From NCBI GenBank assembly GCA_003229915.1, contig QIGA01000096.1:1-5177 (forward strand): DNA of 5,177 bases. The letters are read 5' to 3'. Positions 1 through 5,177 of this stretch are shown piece after piece. Source of the stretch: Chloroflexota bacterium (GTDB lineage Bacteria; Chloroflexota; Dehalococcoidia; SZUA-161). How positions within the stretch are numbered: position 1 is the first letter of the stretch; each line of letters opens with the position of its first letter. The position numbers were made by a program, and so were the translations under genes. The notes beneath the pieces are model-generated. The model was not told where the DNA came from. It did no database searches and saw only the letters and a list, made by a program, of their open reading frames with translations.

Positions 1-447
1 CCCAGGGCGATGAAGAGGGGGGAATGGGTGAAGAGGGTCGAAGCCAGGGCACAAGACGCGCTGGAATTTGTGGGCATCTCCGACCTTGCCCTTGAGCCAG
101 CCTCCTGCCTTTCTCACGGTGACCTGAGGCGCTTGGAGATAGCGCGGGCAATTGCCACCGATCCTGAGCTACTCCTGTTGGACGAGCCGTTTAGCGGTTT
201 GAATCCGGCTGAAACTGAGTTGCTGGCGAAATCGATACGGAGACTGCACAAAGGGGGCAGGTTTGGCAGATTGCACAGCGAAGGGCCGGCGATGGTCATT
301 ATCGAACATAAGCTGGCGGAGCTTATGAGGATAGTTGACCGGGTGATCGTGCTCGATTTCGGCGAACTGATAGCCGATGGCCCGCCTGAGGAGATCGTCA
401 AGGACGAAAGGGTGATCGAGGCGTGCATGGGCAAGGGGGTGCGCTGA
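1..447 (+). CDS. livG: Branched-chain amino acid ABC transporter ATPase LivG, 3' part (5' end outside window)
   Basis: One of the two cytoplasmic ATPases that power a Liv-type importer. The frame is open from base 1, so the gene starts before the window; the ATG at 10 is internal, and Walker A must lie upstream. Numbering from that ATG, the ABC signature region is LSHGDLRRLEIARA (34-47), Walker B is LLLLDEP (54-60), the D-loop follows as SGLNP, and the switch His is in IIEHK (H100). The ending, with a VLDFGELIADG turn and a PEEI...VIEACMG close, is the usual LivG C-terminus. The signature reads SHGD where SGGQ or SYGE is more usual. A basic and glycine-rich stretch (about 81-93) sits before the H-loop strand, where typical members are shorter. 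It stops at TGA 445-447, one base before livF, so the two are almost certainly co-transcribed and translationally coupled. LivG rather than LivF is chosen because of the RRLEIARA signature and the EH switch. The family call is firm; the substrate is not known. Confidence 0.93.
   Translation, partial: PRAMKRGEWVKRVEARAQDALEFVGISDLALEPASCLSHGDLRRLEIARAIATDPELLLLDEPFSGLNPAETELLAKSIRRLHKGGRFGRLHSEGPAMVIIEHKLAELMRIVDRVIVLDFGELIADGPPEEIVKDERVIEACMGKGVR
433..439 (+). promoter_or_regulatory. Ribosome binding site of livF
   Basis: AAGGGGG lies inside the last codons of livG, 9 bases ahead of the TTG start at 449. It supports the non-ATG start and suggests that livF translation depends on ribosomes finishing livG. 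Confidence 0.6.
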
Positions 448-448
448 G

Positions 449-1198
449 TTGCTTCTCGAAGTTAGCGATCTGAGTGTTTGCTATGCGACGGCAGTGCTGC
501 TGAACGATCTGAGTTTGGGTGTTGATGAGGGTGAACTGGTCAGCCTGGTCGGGCCGAATGGCGCTGGCAAGTCGACCCTGCTTCGCGCCATAACCGGCCT
601 GGTGAGATGGGAGAAGTCCACCCTGAAGGGAACAAGGGCAGGAGACATCACCATTGGAGGCACGGTTCACTTTGCCGGGGAGAGGATTGACACGCTGGCA
701 GCTCATGAGATTGTGATGAGGGGACTGGTTCACTGCCCCGAGAGGGCGAGAGTCTTTTCGGAGATGACGGTTACGGACAATCTGAAGGCTGGCGCCTACC
801 TGTGTCGCGATGGAAAAGAGGCGCAGAGAAGTTTGGAAAGGGTTTACGAGCTGTTCCCCGTACTGAAGGAGAGGGAGAATCAGATAGCTGGAACGTTGTC
901 GGGAGGAGAGCGCCAGATGCTCTCCATTGGAAGGGCACTGATGGTTCAGCCCAGGCTCCTCTGTATTGATGAGCCTTCGACCGGCCTCGCCTCCAAGCTG
1001 AAAGATGAGTTGTTTGAGCGGATAAAGGGGATTCGGGATTCGGGGATTGCTGTACTCTTGGTTGAGCAGGACGTCGGCGCGGCGTTCGAGCTTGCCAGGA
1101 GGAGCTATGTTCTTTCCCATGGCAAGGTGATCGCCGAGGGAACAAGCGAGGAATTGCTCAAAGACGAGACCATCAGGAAGACATATCTCGGCTTGTAG
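449..1198 (+). CDS. livF: Branched-chain amino acid ABC transporter ATPase LivF
   Basis: Second ATPase of the importer, pairing with LivG under the LivH/LivM membrane dimer. It is 249 residues: Walker A GPNGAGKST (35-43), signature LSGGERQMLSIGRAL (150-164), Walker B LLCIDEP (170-176), D-loop STGLAS. Gln207 in VEQD takes the place of the switch His, which is normal for LivF. The Q-loop region reads CPERARVF, with Glu in place of Gln, close to the VPEGRRVF type found in the family. It is slightly longer than the common 233-240 residues, explained by an insert around residues 53-70 between Walker A and the second beta strand. The start is TTG at 449: it lies one base after the livG stop, 9 bases after AAGGGGG, and gives the family-typical MLLEVSDLSVCY opening; no in-frame ATG occurs until residue 90. 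Stop TAG at 1196-1198. It runs head-on towards livM, unlike the collinear livKHMGF order of E. coli. Confidence 0.95.
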   Translation: MLLEVSDLSVCYATAVLLNDLSLGVDEGELVSLVGPNGAGKSTLLRAITGLVRWEKSTLKGTRAGDITIGGTVHFAGERIDTLAAHEIVMRGLVHCPERARVFSEMTVTDNLKAGAYLCRDGKEAQRSLERVYELFPVLKERENQIAGTLSGGERQMLSIGRALMVQPRLLCIDEPSTGLASKLKDELFERIKGIRDSGIAVLLVEQDVGAAFELARRSYVLSHGKVIAEGTSEELLKDETIRKTYLGL

Positions 1199-1275
1199 CT
1201 AGATGAGGCTGCTGGAAAAGTGGCGCAACAGACCCCTTGGTGGAGAACTGGGCCTCATTGTGAGCTAAGCTAGAC

Positions 1276-1288
1276 GGGGGTGTCCCCC
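1276..1288. terminator. Short GC-only stem-loop downstream of livF
   Basis: Five G, a TGT loop and five C form a compact hairpin 77 bases after the livF stop. No T-run follows on either strand, so it is not a standard intrinsic terminator. It may still stabilise or end the livGF transcript. Weak call. Confidence 0.25.
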
Positions 1289-1304
1289 AGACATTAGTTC
1301 GCTC

Positions 1305-1401
1305 GTCATTGCGAGGGACCCGATTTATCGGGGGACGAAGCAATCTAGTGGGTGGCGCGAGAGGAAGGACTATGCGATTGCTTCGCTGCGCTCGCAATGA
1401 C
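1305..1401. repeat. Folded dispersed-repeat element, two inverted copies of GTCATTGCGAG...GAAGCAATC
   Basis: Copy one (1305-1346) begins GTCATTGCGAG and ends CGAAGCAATCT. Copy two (1376-1401) is the same unit inverted. The outer arms 1305-1315 and 1391-1401 are perfect 11-base complements, and the inner arms 1336-1345 and 1376-1385 are perfect 10-base complements, so the unit folds into a long stem around a 30-base loop (1346-1375). Copy one also holds a private hairpin in its middle, CCCGAT-TT-ATCGGG (1319-1332), so the fold would be branched. A third copy is at 5123-5149. It encodes no protein I can support and resembles a MITE-like or REP-like intergenic repeat. Dispersed repeats with this core are, from memory, frequent in Dehalococcoidia-like genomes. 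Lying between convergent genes, it may also help end transcription from both sides. Confidence 0.8.
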
Positions 1402-1425
1402 AATGGGCTTTGTGGGGGATTTAGT

Positions 1426-1459
1426 GGGCTGATATGGAGTGTTTCAGCAGAGTCAGCCC
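1426..1459 (-). terminator. Stem-loop just after livM, possible 3' end of livKHM transcript
   Basis: GGGCTGA (1426-1432) and TCAGCCC (1453-1459) are perfect 7-base complements around a 20-base loop, beginning 8 bases beyond the livM stop codon. The position suits a transcript 3' end, but the loop is large and no T-run follows on the minus strand, so an intrinsic terminator is not proven. Confidence 0.35.
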
Positions 1460-1466
1460 GCAGTTC

Positions 1467-2516
1467 CTAATCTAAATCTGCCGTACACACACGACATGTC
1501 TTGCGGGTGGCTACGTTCCGCAGCTTGCATCGGGGGCATATCTTCTCGATCTTATCCCGCACCCAGGTGGTGATTCCCTCAGGCATGAACAGCATGACCA
1601 GCAGGATTATGATGGCTACGGCCAACATTCGGTACTCGGGCATAGCAGTGCGCAGGTATTCCATGGGCGGGTAAAGGATGAATACCCCGGCTATGGGCCC
1701 ATAGATGGTGGCGATGCCCCCGAAAACCGCCCATATGATGGCCTGAAACGACAGCAAGAGCGCCAACGTTGAGGGGCCAGCGTTTCCCGTGTGGTGGACG
1801 TAGAGGCCTCCGGCGATCCCGGCGAAAAAACCGCTCAGAGAGAAAGCCAGCAGTTTGTATCTGGTCGTGTTTATCCCCGATGCTCTGGCCGTCACCTCGT
1901 CTTCCCGTATGGCGTGGAATATGAGTCCTGTCTTGGAATCGGTGATCTTCCACATGGCGAATCCCAGACCGACCATGAGGCTGACCGCGATATAGTACTC
2001 GACAACCGGTGAGCTGGAAAGCGGGGCCACACTCTCGATGCCGGAAACGCCCAGTGTGCCGCCTGTACCGGGAATGAGGAGGATGATTCCAGTGAGGATC
2101 AAGGGGAAGGCCAGAGTGGCAAAGGCCAGGTAGATGCCCCTTAGCCTCAGGGAGGGTATGCCGACGATCAGTCCCATCAGCACCGCGGCCAGCGCCCCAA
2201 GAGGTATTGTCAGCCATGGGGGCAAATCGGCGTATATGTTCAAAAGAGCGGCTGCGTACACAGCGACCCCGAAGAAGATAGCGTGGCCAAAGTTTATCTG
2301 GCCGGTGAAGCCTGATAGTAAATCCCAACTGGCAGCGAATATGGCGAATATGGCTGCCAGTGTCAGGATGCTAAGATAGTATGGATGCGCTGTCATCAAA
2401 GGGACCAGAAACAGCAGCAAACCGAAGAGGAAAACTGCTGTCCTGCTGGGAAGGACGAGGACCTCTCCCCTGAACACCTTGTATGCCTTGCCAATGTAGG
2501 TGGTTATTACGCTCAT
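1467..2516 (-). CDS. livM: Branched-chain amino acid ABC transporter permease LivM with C-terminal zinc-ribbon-like tail
   Basis: Inner-membrane permease, partner of LivH in the substrate channel. It is 349 residues with many hydrophobic segments (first about 27-44, last about 296-312). Family marks are the WDLLSGFTGQINFGHA stretch (65-80), the cytoplasmic coupling loop AIREDEVTARASGIN (202-216) that docks on the ATPase, the FAGIAGGLY helix (231-239), and the MPEGI close after the last helix (311-315). A normal LivM ends near here. This one continues with a charged tail holding CPRC (327-330) and CRVC (341-344), a CxxC-x10-CxxC pattern typical of a small zinc ribbon, then ends CTADLD. The tail should be cytoplasmic because it follows the MPxGI motif. 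The ATG start overlaps the livH stop by one base (TAATG), with a modest purine-rich GAAGAAAGG ahead. The permease call is firm; zinc binding is an inference from cysteine spacing. Confidence 0.94.
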   Translation of the reverse strand: MSVITTYIGKAYKVFRGEVLVLPSRTAVFLFGLLLFLVPLMTAHPYYLSILTLAAIFAIFAASWDLLSGFTGQINFGHAIFFGVAVYAAALLNIYADLPPWLTIPLGALAAVLMGLIVGIPSLRLRGIYLAFATLAFPLILTGIILLIPGTGGTLGVSGIESVAPLSSSPVVEYYIAVSLMVGLGFAMWKITDSKTGLIFHAIREDEVTARASGINTTRYKLLAFSLSGFFAGIAGGLYVHHTGNAGPSTLALLLSFQAIIWAVFGGIATIYGPIAGVFILYPPMEYLRTAMPEYRMLAVAIIILLVMLFMPEGITTWVRDKIEKICPRCKLRNVATRKTCRVCTADLD

Positions 2517-3397
2517 TACCTTTCTTCTTCGAAGGATACCCCAAACAGGCCTTGGGGCCTTATCAAGATTACGACCAGCATGATCGTCAGGGCTACAGCC
2601 TCCTTCAGGAAGGAGTGTTCAGGGGCTAAAAGAACAACCAGGGTCTCGGAGAATCCCAGGATCAGGGCCCCCACAAAGCTCCCTTTGATGCTCCCCAACC
2701 CTCCGAGGATGACGATGGCCAGTACTGTCACCAGTGGGGATATCCACATGGTAGGCACCGCAGCGGGCGCTACCACCGCTCCGGCGATGGCTGCCAGCGC
2801 CACGGCTATGGCCATGGTTATCATTCCTGTTCTGGCCACGTTAATCCCCATCAGATTAGCCACTTCTCTATCCTGAGCTGTGGACCTAATAGCGATTCCC
2901 AGTCTGGTTCTCATCAACAGGCCCCATGTGCCCAGGAGAACGATCGAAGCTATCCCGAACGCTAACAGCCCTCGATAGAAAACCCTGACCCCCAGTATCT
3001 TGGTGAATCCGGAAACCAGCCTGAGGGCAGGCGTAGCATCAGTGCCAAAAGCCAGTTGCATAGACTCCTGGATAATGATGGCGAGGGCTATGGTCACTAT
3101 CAATATCGTGGTCTCACGGCCACGTATAGGGTCGATGACCAGCTTGTAGCTGAATACCCCTATGATAGTTACAGCTACTATCGACAGGATGACGGATAGC
3201 GGCAGAGGCAGACCGAGGCGGCTGGCGAAGGCAAATACGAAATAGGCGGCCAGCATGTAGAATGCGGTGTGGGCCAGGTTGACGATGCGGGCTACGCCGA
3301 AAATGAGGGAGAAACCGACTGCCAGCAGGGCATACCCGCCGCTGGTTATTAGTCCGGTGATTAACAGGTTTGCAATCATGGCGCATTCAAGCCGCAT
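2516..3397 (-). CDS. livH: Branched-chain amino acid ABC transporter permease LivH
   Basis: Inner-membrane permease that forms the channel with LivM. It is 293 residues and strongly hydrophobic. The N-terminus ITSGGYALLAVGFSLIFGV followed by IVNLAHTAFYMLAAY (38-52) is the LivH hallmark. The coupling loop is AIRSTAQDREVANLMGIN (169-186), close to the common RAxAQDREtAxLMGIN form. GGLGSIKGSFVGALILG (232-248) and an IRPQGLFG end (279-286) also fit. Length is normal. The start is uncertain. ATG at 3397 has no close Shine-Dalgarno; the internal ATG at 3379 (Met7) has none either. An in-frame CTG at 3409-3407 lies 7 bases after the strong GAGGGGG, but that G-run is one arm of a hairpin. I keep the ATG at 3397. 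Stop TAA at 2518-2516 overlaps the livM start, so the two permeases are coupled. livK lies 131 bases upstream on the same strand. Confidence 0.94.
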   Translation of the reverse strand: MRLECAMIANLLITGLITSGGYALLAVGFSLIFGVARIVNLAHTAFYMLAAYFVFAFASRLGLPLPLSVILSIVAVTIIGVFSYKLVIDPIRGRETTILIVTIALAIIIQESMQLAFGTDATPALRLVSGFTKILGVRVFYRGLLAFGIASIVLLGTWGLLMRTRLGIAIRSTAQDREVANLMGINVARTGMITMAIAVALAAIAGAVVAPAAVPTMWISPLVTVLAIVILGGLGSIKGSFVGALILGFSETLVVLLAPEHSFLKEAVALTIMLVVILIRPQGLFGVSFEEER

Positions 3398-3412
3398 AAG
3401 TGAATACAGGAA

Positions 3413-3457
3413 TATACCCCCTCAAAAGGCGCATGCCCAGCCGAGGGGGTATACCCC
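3413..3457 (-). promoter_or_regulatory. Hairpin with overlapping palindrome in the livK-livH spacer
   Basis: TATACCCCCTC (3413-3423) and GAGGGGGTATA (3443-3453) are perfect 11-base complements around a 19-base loop that contains a small GGC-GCAT-GCC stem. The right arm also belongs to a perfect 12-base palindrome, GGGGTATACCCC (3446-3457), so two folds compete. On the mRNA the arm nearest livH is GAGGGGGUAUA, which looks like a ribosome binding site but would be paired. No T-run follows, so it is not an intrinsic terminator. Plausible roles are protecting the 3' end of livK mRNA, so that more receptor than permease is made, or gating livH translation. The inverted repeat is seen directly; function is inferred. 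Confidence 0.6.
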
Positions 3458-3471
3458 GCTCATCACTATAC

Positions 3472-3485
3472 GCCAACCTGTTGGC
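3472..3485. promoter_or_regulatory. Short dyad GCCAAC-CT-GTTGGC in the livK-livH spacer
   Basis: Six-base perfect arms with a 2-base centre, operator-like in size. A second small stem, CAGCC/GGCTG (3508-3512 and 3519-3523), lies between it and the livK stop. Neither is followed by a T-run. Either could be chance or part of the folded livK 3' end. Confidence 0.25.
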
Positions 3486-3528
3486 AAAGGCTAAGATGGA
3501 AAGTATCCAGCCAATAAGGGCTGAAGCA

Positions 3529-4893
3529 TCATTGGGTCAACGCTGTCACTACCCATGGTGGCACTACATAATCCACAGTGCCCTCGTAGAATAGTGGATC
3601 CAATCGTCCCCCGGCATCAGGCCAAACGGCTACCAGCTTCCCATCCTGCCATTGGACGCCGACTCCGGTTACGTAACCTGGGCCCCAGGTTACATCGTGA
3701 GGAGTCTCTGTGTCTGTCCCCATGAATACTACTCTGCCCGCTGGGCCACTCATATCGGTAGCTTCAAGTGCGGTAACAACTGCATCGCTATCCAGCGTGC
3801 CCGCACTTTCAATCGCTCCCTTCAGTATCATTATCGCATCATAGGTGCCCGCGGTGTATATGGGAATCTCTCCAAACTCCTCCACGAAGCTGTCGTAGAA
3901 GGGTATGGTTTCGTTGGCCATCTTGACTCGGGCGTAGGTATTCAGGGTCGTCTCGTACGCGCCATATCCGCCGGTTGCTTCCAGGAAGCCCCCCTTCTGG
4001 GCCTCAACGTTGATTCCCACCGAAGCTGCTGGGATCTGTAGCTCGCCCCATTGACTGGTGTAAGCAACCCCCAGCGGTCCGGATACCGCGGTGTAGATTA
4101 TGTTGGCACCGGCAGCTTCTATAGCCGTCAACTCGGCCGTTACGTCGGTAGCCAGTTGAGAGGGCCGCCATACCCCAACTACCTCCAGGCCCATGCCGCC
4201 GGCATCAGGAGGAGCAGTAAACGTCTGTTGAGCAGCCGCAACCAGGAGATCTGCCCATTTTACATTCTCGGCCAATATGGCTATCTTCGGCGCGACCCCG
4301 AGAGCGCCGATTTTCTGAGCCACCATTCCCGCAAGCATGAAGCTGATCCTAACAAGGTTACTGCCGTTCACTGGGGTGACTCGGAACCAGTACTTGTACT
4401 TGTCATAATCCTGAGCGACTCGTTTAGTTAGCTCGTTGTCGCTGGCACCGGCGCCGAGGAAAATCATCTGATATTCCATGGCCTTATCTTGCATCGCAAG
4501 CACCGATTCACTCCGGAAGCCACCGACCACAAAGTCCACCTTGTCAACGGTTATCAGCTTCTCCATCGCCGTGACGGCATCTGTAGGGCTGACTATTTCG
4601 TTGGAGTCGATATCGACCAGTGTGATCTGATACGCCTCGTCTCCCACCATTACGCCGCCTGCGGCATTGATCTCATCTCGAGCCATCTGGGCTCCATACA
4701 GATGGTGTTTGCCCTGTATGAAGGACATTGGGCCGATCACACCTACCTTTATCTCCTTCGGCGGTGGCGTTGGTGTTGCGGTGGGTGTATTCGTTGGAGT
4801 TGGAGTCGCTTCCTCTCCGCTGGTGCAACCCACTGCCACTGCAATTAGACTGATAGCCAACAAGACAATACCTAGTTTCATCACGGTTTTCAT
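3529..4893 (-). CDS. livK: Liv-type solute-binding lipoprotein (LivK, periplasmic-binding-protein type 1 fold)
   Basis: Extracytoplasmic receptor that captures the solute and delivers it to LivH/LivM. It is 454 residues. Residues 1-22 form a lipoprotein signal peptide (MKTVMK, hydrophobic core 7-21) ending AVG with Cys23 as the lipidation site; Ala at -3 is a less usual lipobox residue. A Thr/Pro-rich stalk follows (about 30-45, encoded by 4759-4809), then the binding domain from KEIKVGVIGPMS. Type-1 receptor marks are YGAQMARDEINAAGG (66-80), VVGGFRSES (122-130), GAGASDNEL (147-155) in the first ligand-contact region, and YTAGTYDAIMILKGAIESAG (346-365). Known LivK/urea/amide receptors share this fold, so leucine, isoleucine and valine are likely but unproven ligands. 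The start is ATG at 4893, 7 bases after AAGGGGGG; Met5 has no such site. It is first in a livK-livH-livM transcript, the usual order. Confidence 0.92.
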   Translation of the reverse strand: MKTVMKLGIVLLAISLIAVAVGCTSGEEATPTPTNTPTATPTPPPKEIKVGVIGPMSFIQGKHHLYGAQMARDEINAAGGVMVGDEAYQITLVDIDSNEIVSPTDAVTAMEKLITVDKVDFVVGGFRSESVLAMQDKAMEYQMIFLGAGASDNELTKRVAQDYDKYKYWFRVTPVNGSNLVRISFMLAGMVAQKIGALGVAPKIAILAENVKWADLLVAAAQQTFTAPPDAGGMGLEVVGVWRPSQLATDVTAELTAIEAAGANIIYTAVSGPLGVAYTSQWGELQIPAASVGINVEAQKGGFLEATGGYGAYETTLNTYARVKMANETIPFYDSFVEEFGEIPIYTAGTYDAIMILKGAIESAGTLDSDAVVTALEATDMSGPAGRVVFMGTDTETPHDVTWGPGYVTGVGVQWQDGKLVAVWPDAGGRLDPLFYEGTVDYVVPPWVVTALTQ

Positions 4894-4900
4894 ATTTTTG

Positions 4901-4908
4901 CCCCCCTT
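4901..4908 (-). promoter_or_regulatory. Ribosome binding site of livK
   Basis: AAGGGGGG on the minus strand ends 7 bases before the ATG at 4893. This strong, well-placed site fixes the start at Met1 rather than Met5. Confidence 0.75.
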
Positions 4909-5039
4909 AATTCACTTTGTTCCTGACTGTTTCTCAGTTGTGGCCGATACCATCACCCCCCTTTCCCCTAATGCAGGTTCAAGTTAGTTTGCGAAGAAAA
5001 TCGCTATTTGTTTCAAACCCCGTCGCTTCGATTGCTACC

Positions 5040-5068
5040 GTCTTACACGATTTGAGAGCATTTGTCAA
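5040..5068 (-). promoter_or_regulatory. Putative sigma-70-type promoter of livKHM
   Basis: On the minus strand a perfect -35 box TTGACA (5068-5063) is followed after 17 bases by TAAGAC (5045-5040), a weak -10 box directly preceded by TG. Transcription would begin near 5033, leaving a leader of about 140 bases before livK. The -35 and the spacing are convincing; the -10 matches the consensus at only three of six positions. Confidence 0.4.
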
Positions 5069-5082
5069 GTTCCCGAATTGAC

Positions 5083-5121
5083 CCCAAAATAGCGATTGGC
5101 TTTAAAAGCCAGAATTTTGGG
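5083..5121. repeat. Nested stem-loop upstream of the livK promoter
   Basis: CCCAAAAT (5083-5090) and ATTTTGGG (5114-5121) are perfect complements, enclosing a second small stem GGCTT-TAA-AAGCC (5098-5110). It lies upstream of the putative -35 box. It could be a transcript end for a gene beyond the right edge, or a protein-binding dyad. No coding sequence is seen here. Confidence 0.35.
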
Positions 5122-5122
5122 T

Positions 5123-5149
5123 GTCATTGCGAGCACAGCGAAGCAATCT
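5123..5149 (+). repeat. Third copy of the GTCATTGCGAG...GAAGCAATCT dispersed repeat
   Basis: Over 26 bases this matches the inverse of the copy at 1376-1401 with a single difference (A in place of G at the 13th base). It has the same orientation as copy one at 1305-1346. A partner arm, if any, would lie beyond the window. Confidence 0.8.
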
Positions 5150-5163
5150 CACGGGCGTTAGGG

Positions 5164-5177
5164 CGTTCCATGGAACG
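5164..5177. repeat. Perfect 14-base palindrome at the window edge
   Basis: CGTTCCATGGAACG is its own reverse complement and ends exactly at the last base, so the dyad may continue outside the window. It sits 14 bases after the dispersed repeat and could be part of a larger element. Function unknown. Confidence 0.4.

Noticed and set aside
398..1145. Long minus-strand open frames opposite livG and livF
   Set aside because: They are antisense shadows of well-supported ATPase genes with composition unlike a real protein (Ser/Pro/Arg-rich, no motifs).
1199..1300. Possible tRNA or small RNA gene after livF
   Set aside because: No cloverleaf, no T-arm consensus and no promoter could be found; only a 5-base GC hairpin is evident.
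1173..1403. Minus-strand open frame of 76 codons in the convergent spacer, reading MSLRAQRSN...
   Set aside because: Its sequence is the translation of the inverted dispersed repeat (LRAQRSN and RNDE words come from the repeat arms), and it overlaps the end of livF. It shows no domain and no credible ribosome binding site.
1579..2328. 249-codon alternative frame inside livM on the same strand
   Set aside because: Rich in His, Arg, Gly and Pro with no hydrophobic segments, an out-of-frame product of the permease gene.
3652..4848. Several plus-strand open frames opposite livK
   Set aside because: Shadows of the receptor gene; the Val-Gly runs come from reading the Thr-Pro stalk codons backwards.
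5010..5040. GTTTCAAACCCCGTCG... resembling the start of a CRISPR repeat
   Set aside because: Only one copy, no regularly spaced partners, no spacers and no cas genes; more likely part of the livK leader.

Overview
The window holds most of one locus: a high-affinity branched-chain amino acid type (HAAT/Liv family) ABC importer, with all five usual components present and almost no other coding sequence. livG (3' part only, cut by the left edge) and livF, the two ATPases, lie on the plus strand. livK (lipoprotein solute receptor), livH and livM (the two permeases) lie on the minus strand and run towards livF. The two half-operons are convergent and meet at a 268-base gap (1199-1466). Each half is tightly packed: livG and livF are separated by 1 base, and livH and livM overlap by 1 base (TAATG).

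The organism looks like a bacterium of the Chloroflexota, most likely a Dehalococcoidia-type anaerobe. Three things suggest this: (i) the receptor is a lipoprotein with a Thr-Pro-rich stalk after the lipidated Cys, a style common in that phylum; (ii) dispersed repeats of the form GTCATTGCGAG...GAAGCAATC, which I recall as abundant between genes in Dehalococcoidia-like genomes; (iii) G-rich Shine-Dalgarno sequences and a TTG start. No rRNA or marker gene is present, so this placement is an inference.

Layout: 1-447 livG fragment; 449-1198 livF; 1199-1466 convergent spacer with a folded repeat element (1305-1401) and two stem-loops; 1467-2516 livM, which carries an unusual C-terminal four-cysteine zinc-ribbon-like tail; 2516-3397 livH; 3398-3528 spacer with a strong hairpin just ahead of livH; 3529-4893 livK; 4894-5177 livK leader and putative promoter, ending in another copy of the repeat and a palindrome cut by the window edge.

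The proteins should work as one machine. LivK, anchored on the outer face of the membrane, captures an amino acid or similar small polar solute. LivH and LivM form the channel. LivG and LivF hydrolyse ATP. The exact substrate cannot be read from the sequence.

I do not see a clearly new biological system. The points most worth checking are the zinc-ribbon tail on LivM, inverted copies of one repeat flanking livMHK (raising the possibility that the segment was inverted), and the hairpin that could mask a ribosome binding site ahead of livH.
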